49,618 nucleotides of DNA from an uncultured Flavobacteriaceae bacterium. GTDB lineage: Bacteria > Bacteroidota > Bacteroidia > Flavobacteriales > Flavobacteriaceae. The DNA lies in the NCBI GenBank assembly GCA_938009735.1, contig CALLIG010000264.1:1-49618 (forward strand), read 5' to 3'. This document shows positions 44,899 through 49,618 of this stretch, one piece after another. The notes under the pieces were generated by a model. That model was not told where the DNA came from. It saw nothing but the letters and a program-made list of their open reading frames with translations, and made no database searches. Numbering within the stretch: position 1 is the stretch's first letter; every line of letters begins with the position of its first letter. The position numbers and the translations under genes were made by a program.

Positions 44899-46746
44899 CT
44901 ATTCTACAGTAACCGATTTTGCCAAATTTCTTGGCTGATCGACATTACATTCTCTCATTACCGCAATGTGATATGATAGTAACTGTAAAGGTATTGTTGT
45001 TAATAAAGGCGTTAAACTCTCTAATGTTTCTGGAACTTCGATCACATGATCAGCTAACTCCCTAACCTGTTCGTCACCTTCTGTAACAATTGCAATAATT
45101 TGTCCCTTTCTAGATTTTATCTCTTGAATATTACTAACTACTTTTTCATAGTGGCCTTTCTTTGTTGCTATTACAAAAACTGGCATTTGCTCATCAATCA
45201 AAGCAATAGGACCATGTTTCATTTCAGCCGCAGGGTATCCTTCGGCATGTATATAACTAATCTCTTTTAATTTCAAGGCGCCTTCTAATGCAACTGGAAA
45301 ATTATATCCTCTTCCTAAATAAAGACAATTTGTAGAATCTTTATAAACTTCCGAAATAATTTCTATCAAAGGATTTGACTCGAGTGCTTTTTCAACCTTA
45401 GAAGGAATATTTTCTAACTCTGTTAAATACTCATGAAATTTAGATTCTGAAAATTCACCTTTTTCCTTAGCAAGCTTAAGTGCTATTAACGTCAATACGG
45501 TAATCTGAGTAGTAAATGCTTTCGTAGATGCCACTCCTATTTCTGGACCAGCATGAGTATATGCACCAGCATGAGTCTCTCTTGCGATGGAAGAACCTAC
45601 AACATTACATACACCGAAAACAAATGCTCCGTTTTCTTTTGCCAATTTAATTGCAGCTAGCGTATCTGCCGTCTCTCCTGATTGTGAAATCGCAATCACC
45701 ACGTCATTCTTAGTAATAACCGGATTTCTATATCTAAATTCAGATGCGTATTCTACCTCTACAGGTATACGTGCCAAATCTTCAAAAATATATTCAGCAA
45801 CTAAACCTGCATGCCATGAAGTACCACAGGCTACAATGATAATTCGATCTGCATTTAAGAATTTCTCTAGATGCTCGTCAATACCAGCCATCTTTACAAT
45901 ACCTTGATCTGCTCTTAGCCTACCTCTATAGGTATCTAAAATAGCTCTTGGTTGCTCATAAATCTCTTTCAACATAAAATGATCATAGCCTCCTTTCTCT
46001 ATTTCTTCTAAGTTCATTTGAAGCTCTAGAATATTAGGATATGCTACTGCATCATCTTTTATTTTTCTAAGTTTAATTTCTTTTCCTAAACGGATAATAG
46101 CCATTTCTTCATCTTCCAAGTAAATTGCGTTATTGGTAAATTCAATAAATGGAGAAGCATCTGAAGCTATAAAAAATTCATTCTCTCCAACTCCAATTGC
46201 TAACGGGCTACCTAATTTGGCAACTACAATTTCATCAGGCTTTCTTTTATCAAATACAGCGATTGCATAAGCCCCTACAACTTGATTTAAAGCAATTTGG
46301 ACAGCTTGACCTAACATCACGTCTTCCTTTTTTTGAACCTCTTCTATAAGGTTTACTAAAACTTCAGTATCTGTATCAGAATGAAAGATATACCCCCTTT
46401 TAGTTAATTCCTTTTTAACAGATTCATAATTTTCAATTATGCCGTTATGAATAATAACTAAATTACCAGAATTTGAATAATGTGGATGAGAATTGACATC
46501 ATTAGGAACACCATGTGTTGCCCAGCGGGTATGACCAATGCCTAAATTACCTTCAACTGAAATACTACTTTGGGCTTTTTTCTTAAGGTCTTCTACCTTC
46601 CCTTTAGTCTTAACTAAATTAATTTCATTACCATCAAAAATGGCAACACCAGCGCTATCATATCCTCTGTATTCGAGTCTCTGAAGTCCTTTAACTATAA
46701 TTGGGTAGGCATCTCGATGGCCAATGTATCCAACAATTCCACACAT
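44899..46746 (-). CDS. glmS: Glutamine-fructose-6-phosphate aminotransferase (isomerizing)
   Basis: GlmS makes glucosamine-6-phosphate from fructose-6-phosphate and glutamine, the first step to UDP-GlcNAc. The mature N-terminal nucleophile is C2 (MCGIVGYIGHRDA), followed by the Ntn glutaminase domain to about residue 225 (EYRGYDSAGVA, HTRWATHG, HNGIIENY). Two SIS domains follow (ACGTSWHAGLVAEY, AISQSGETADT and YLGRGYNFPVALEGALKLKE), and the C-terminus AKSVTVE is conserved. At 615 residues the length is normal. It stands alone between terminator and DUF4270 gene. No glmS ribozyme is apparent in the 167-base leader. Confidence 0.97.
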   Translation of the reverse strand: MCGIVGYIGHRDAYPIIVKGLQRLEYRGYDSAGVAIFDGNEINLVKTKGKVEDLKKKAQSSISVEGNLGIGHTRWATHGVPNDVNSHPHYSNSGNLVIIHNGIIENYESVKKELTKRGYIFHSDTDTEVLVNLIEEVQKKEDVMLGQAVQIALNQVVGAYAIAVFDKRKPDEIVVAKLGSPLAIGVGENEFFIASDASPFIEFTNNAIYLEDEEMAIIRLGKEIKLRKIKDDAVAYPNILELQMNLEEIEKGGYDHFMLKEIYEQPRAILDTYRGRLRADQGIVKMAGIDEHLEKFLNADRIIIVACGTSWHAGLVAEYIFEDLARIPVEVEYASEFRYRNPVITKNDVVIAISQSGETADTLAAIKLAKENGAFVFGVCNVVGSSIARETHAGAYTHAGPEIGVASTKAFTTQITVLTLIALKLAKEKGEFSESKFHEYLTELENIPSKVEKALESNPLIEIISEVYKDSTNCLYLGRGYNFPVALEGALKLKEISYIHAEGYPAAEMKHGPIALIDEQMPVFVIATKKGHYEKVVSNIQEIKSRKGQIIAIVTEGDEQVRELADHVIEVPETLESLTPLLTTIPLQLLSYHIAVMRECNVDQPRNLAKSVTVE

Positions 46747-46883
46747 AAGTTTAAATTTTTTGGGGTTTTCTAATTTTCAAGTTGTCTTTAACAAAAACCT
46801 GCTACATAGGTGTAGAACGTAAAATATCTAATAGTGGTATGCCTAAATGAAAATTTGTCCAAGTCTCTAATTTTAATTTATTA

Positions 46884-46891
46884 CAAAACTA
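46884..46891 (-). promoter_or_regulatory. Candidate -7 element for glmS
   Basis: TAGTTTTG on the minus strand fits TAnnTTTG, about 137 bases before the glmS start. I see no TTTG at the -33 position, so the call is weak. It would leave a long leader with no obvious structure. Confidence 0.28.
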
Positions 46892-46913
46892 AAATTTTAC
46901 TTAGAATTTTTCT

Positions 46914-48728
46914 TTAATTTGTTTCTGTGTAGAAAATTTCAAGTTTTAATTTCTTAGCTTCTTCAGCAGGTAATACCGCACTTCCAAAAAGAACAGTCCC
47001 AAGCGGACTTAATATCGCCGAAGCTGGCAACTCTTTGTCATCCCCATTATCAAGTAAAACATTATTTACGCCTGTGACTCTTATATCTGAAGTAACTTGA
47101 AGACCTAGAGTAGCATTTATAGAATCACGAATAATAATATTATTAATATGCTCCGTAATATTGACGGTGTACTTTAGACCTCTTTCTCCTGATTTTTCTA
47201 TAATTCCATCATAATTAAGAAAAACTCCTAGAGCCGTATCTTCCGTATTAATCTCCGTTACTGAATTGTACAAGGGTAGATTCGTCTCAGCATTATACAA
47301 ATTCAAACGAGGTGGCTCTTGACCTAAAGTTCCAACAGCATCTTGATCTATGTAAAAAATCAAATGTGCTTCGTTAATCACCCAATTATTGGCCTTTATC
47401 AGGTTAATTTCAGCCTCATCTTCGAATAGTTGAATTTCAGCAAAAGATCCTGCGCCACCTTTTAAATATATTCTTGAGGCATTATCACTAGTGTCCATTG
47501 CACCTATAATTTCTGCTGGATAATCTTCATTTACAAATGTATTTATAGCGTTTCCTACTACTCCGGAAGTAGAAGATCCAGCCAATAGTGAAAGGTTAAA
47601 AGATGATGTTGCGACTTCTGTTTCCCCATCTTCTATTTTATCGTAATGATAGTAAACCTCTATTTGAGCGTTAGACAAATCAAGGAAAAACAACAGCTCT
47701 TCTTCTGAAGGCGTAACAGACATATGCACTCCTCTAAAATGATTTTTAAAGTTAGCAGAGCTCAATAATTCAGAACTACCTTCTTTATCAAGTAAATTTC
47801 TTTGAAAAAAATCTAATCCTTCAGTACTCAATTGTACTCTAAGGCCAGGGGCAAATCTCGATTCCACAGTTGCCGACTCATCAACATCTGGCGTATCAGG
47901 ATCATCTTGTGCTGTAAAAAATAACGTTTCCTTATTACTTATAGTAAGACTACTATTATCAAACAAAACCTCATCAGTAAAAGTCGGTGAAAATTGCTGA
48001 TTTGAATAGTAATCTTGAGCATCTTGAAAGTTAGAATCGGGATCAAGGTCACGAAGAAAATAGGTAGAAGCTTCTATTTTAAATCCAAAATTTTGCTCTC
48101 GATTCCCATAAATACTGTCTAACTCAAAAGTTTTGGCAAAAGACGTCGCGTCATTAGTTTCATCATCACCATCTTCAATTCCGTCACCATCAGTATCTGC
48201 GGATAGTGGGTTAGTACCATTTGCAGTTTCATCATTGTTAGCCACACCATCACCGTCACTATCATTCGTTGCTAAAAGGATATCATCACCAGATTCTAAA
48301 GCATCAGGCACACCATCAGCATCTGAATCAAGTATATCAGTAAAATATGGAATGTGTACTACAACACTATCAATAGTTTCATTTTCAGCTATTTTTTCGC
48401 TGTCAGTTAATTCATCATTTTCGGTGTAAATTCCGAATGTAGGATTTGCTGATTGCAGCTGAACTTGTGAAGTTATACTAGCCTCTGTTTTTCCGTAAAT
48501 AGGATCATTATAAACCCCTAATTGGTATACCGGAAGTTGATTTGTTTGTACTGCTTCAATTTTCTTGTTGAATGCAGAAACATTATAGACAACCATGTCA
48601 GTCTTGAAGGGCTCACCGCCTATCACTTCCGCACCTATTGTCGTTAAATCTTGCTCACAAGAAACTAGGGCTACCACAAGTAAAATTCCTGCAAGCGCAG
48701 GAAATTTAAATTTATTCAAAAAGCTCAT
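46914..48728 (-). CDS. DUF4270 family lipoprotein with Asp-rich (thrombospondin type 3-like) insertion
   Basis: The 604-residue product has a lipoprotein signal with lipobox ALVSC (cysteine at residue 24) and the DUF4270 N-terminus EQDLTTIGAEVIGGEPFKTDMVVYNVSAFNKK. A run of calcium-binding-like repeats lies at about residues 133-195: DSDADGVPD, NDSDGDGVANNDE and ADTDGDGIEDGDD. The family is conserved in Bacteroidota and its function is not known; a surface or periplasmic location is expected. It follows the short glycogen synthase gene by 5 bases in the same direction, a conserved pair. Confidence 0.85.
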   Translation of the reverse strand: MSFLNKFKFPALAGILLVVALVSCEQDLTTIGAEVIGGEPFKTDMVVYNVSAFNKKIEAVQTNQLPVYQLGVYNDPIYGKTEASITSQVQLQSANPTFGIYTENDELTDSEKIAENETIDSVVVHIPYFTDILDSDADGVPDALESGDDILLATNDSDGDGVANNDETANGTNPLSADTDGDGIEDGDDETNDATSFAKTFELDSIYGNREQNFGFKIEASTYFLRDLDPDSNFQDAQDYYSNQQFSPTFTDEVLFDNSSLTISNKETLFFTAQDDPDTPDVDESATVESRFAPGLRVQLSTEGLDFFQRNLLDKEGSSELLSSANFKNHFRGVHMSVTPSEEELLFFLDLSNAQIEVYYHYDKIEDGETEVATSSFNLSLLAGSSTSGVVGNAINTFVNEDYPAEIIGAMDTSDNASRIYLKGGAGSFAEIQLFEDEAEINLIKANNWVINEAHLIFYIDQDAVGTLGQEPPRLNLYNAETNLPLYNSVTEINTEDTALGVFLNYDGIIEKSGERGLKYTVNITEHINNIIIRDSINATLGLQVTSDIRVTGVNNVLLDNGDDKELPASAILSPLGTVLFGSAVLPAEEAKKLKLEIFYTETN

Positions 48729-48733
48729 TCAGA

Positions 48734-49543
48734 TTATTTTAAAACTTCGGTGTTATAAAAATTAACATATGCGTCTTCAAATTCTTGTAAAGAAACATAT
48801 GGCAACACAGGTTTTTCAAGGTTGGAAATATGGTTTTGTAACTCTTCTGGAATTTCTTCCGAGGCTAAAATAACTGCATCTGAATAATCTACTGCTACTT
48901 TTAACAAATTATTATAATTGGGAGCATTAAGATGTGTAATACTATCTTCAGATACACCATCAAAACCGATCTTTTTTACCATGTCTTTATCAAGCTCGCC
49001 ATCAAAAGATTGCCCGTATACAGAAGTAACTATTTTACTATCTCCAAAAAGAGGTTCATCTGCATATAATTTTTTAAGGTACAATGGAAGAAGTGATGCC
49101 ATCCAACCGTGAACATGAATAATGTCTGGTGACCAGTTTAATTTCTTAACAGTCTCAACAACACCTTTAGCAAAGAAAATTGCGCGTTGATCATTGTCAG
49201 GAAAAAGATTTCCATTTTCATCAGAAAAAGTTGATTTTCTTTTGAAATATTCATCATTATCAATAAAATAAACTTGAATACGTTCTTTTGGTATAGATGC
49301 AACTTTAATTATCAAAGGCATATCCACATCATTGATAACCAAATTCATACCTGATAATCGAATAACTTCATGAAGCTGATGTCTACGCTCATTAATATTA
49401 CCATACTTTGGCATGAAAATTCTAATCTGCCCGCCTTTACTATTAACCATTCTTGGGGTTTCATAAGACATGAGAGAGACTTCATTCTCTGGCAAGTATG
49501 GTACTAATTCTGAAGATACAAATAATATCTTTTTACCGTTCAT
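48734..49543 (-). CDS. Glycogen/starch synthase, short form (GT5 catalytic domain N-terminal half)
   Basis: The 269-residue protein matches the N-terminal Rossmann domain of GT5 glycogen synthases: KKILFVSSELVPYLPENEVS near the start, GGQIRIFMPKYGNINERR, DNDEYF and PDIIHVHGWMASLLPLYLKKL. The C-terminal half that carries the ADP-glucose-binding KTGGL-type and E-x7-E motifs of full-length enzymes (about 470 residues) is missing, but the gene ends cleanly and this short form is the standard one beside DUF4270 in Flavobacteriia. Whether it is active on ADP-glucose is uncertain. The initial K-T-G-G-L loop is also altered (ELVPYLPENEV), so it may be regulatory. Confidence 0.78.
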   Translation of the reverse strand: MNGKKILFVSSELVPYLPENEVSLMSYETPRMVNSKGGQIRIFMPKYGNINERRHQLHEVIRLSGMNLVINDVDMPLIIKVASIPKERIQVYFIDNDEYFKRKSTFSDENGNLFPDNDQRAIFFAKGVVETVKKLNWSPDIIHVHGWMASLLPLYLKKLYADEPLFGDSKIVTSVYGQSFDGELDKDMVKKIGFDGVSEDSITHLNAPNYNNLLKVAVDYSDAVILASEEIPEELQNHISNLEKPVLPYVSLQEFEDAYVNFYNTEVLK

Positions 49544-49590
49544 AAAAGCTTTGTTTGATTTAGTGTCCTTTTAAAATCTAAGCGTAGCTG

Positions 49591-49598
49591 CAAAATTA
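49591..49598 (-). promoter_or_regulatory. Candidate -7 element for the glycogen synthase-DUF4270 unit
   Basis: On the minus strand TAATTTTG followed by CAGC is a TAnnTTTG match 48 bases before the start at 49543. The -33 region runs off the window edge. A divergent gene probably begins just beyond the edge. Confidence 0.4.
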
Positions 49599-49618
49599 CG
49601 AAAATTATACAGATTAGC

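Noticed and set aside
46747-46913. glmS ribozyme or riboswitch in the glmS leader
   Set aside because: No conserved core or pairing was visible, and the ribozyme is known mainly from Firmicutes.
48133-48429. Ser-rich plus-strand frame opposite the Asp-rich repeats of the DUF4270 gene
   Set aside because: Antisense of GAT/GAC-rich repeat DNA naturally reads as Ser-rich; no support as a gene.
48734-49543. Truncated pseudogene of glycogen synthase
   Set aside because: The frame is intact, the gene ends cleanly and its neighbourhood is that of the known short form.

Overview
The window comes from a member of the Bacteroidota, most likely a marine Flavobacteriaceae species. The reasons are a type IX secretion (T9SS) type A sorting tail and SprB-type repeats on a giant surface protein, a DUF4270 lipoprotein beside a short GT5 glycogen synthase and glmS, a separate atpD-atpC pair, DUF2975 proteins paired with a small Cro/XRE regulator, several TAnnTTTG-type -7 promoter elements, and the near absence of Shine-Dalgarno sequences. 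I cannot name the genus. I see no rRNA, tRNA, CRISPR array, transposase or phage gene. No stretch longer than 300 bases lacks a gene.

Layout. Bases 1-340 hold the end of recX. Bases 334-11317 are a minus-strand biotin region: bioF, a DUF2007/zinc-ribbon protein, bioD, bioA, a FabF-like ketoacyl synthase, an NfeD-like protein, a flotillin, bioB and a cupin/JmjC-like protein. Two plus-strand genes are slotted between these: a GT-C glycosyltransferase and a Coa1-like small membrane protein. The ketoacyl synthase in a biotin cluster without bioC/bioH/bioW/bioI/bioZ is a candidate for the missing pimeloyl-precursor step.

Bases 11483-34305 are the most unusual part: a plus-strand run of six genes for the cell surface and exterior. 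In order they are an outer-membrane beta-barrel-like protein with a helical C-terminal domain (817 aa), a 1895-aa protein with a signal peptide, fibronectin-like modules, a zinc-metallopeptidase motif and a C-terminal PD-(D/E)XK nuclease-like toxin domain, a probable Imm49-like immunity protein, a 1648-aa secreted beta-rich protein of unknown function, a 704-aa fibronectin type III protein, and a 2195-aa SprB-repeat adhesin with the only recognisable T9SS sorting tail. I read this as a polymorphic-toxin locus coupled to a giant surface apparatus; the delivery mechanism is inference. Its first gene is preceded by nested palindromes. The toxin gene is preceded by a 7-bp tandem repeat array and begins in REP-like DNA.

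Bases 34348-36684 hold an M61 PDZ peptidase directly followed by a GNAT acetyltransferase. Bases 36707-38292 hold two DUF2975 membrane proteins and their XRE regulator, driven by a promoter bracketed by two matching operator palindromes. Bases 38347-49543 are a mostly housekeeping minus-strand region: atpD-atpC, a TonB-dependent receptor with a lipoprotein SGNH hydrolase, glmS, and a glycogen synthase/DUF4270 pair. Hairpin terminators separate several of these units.
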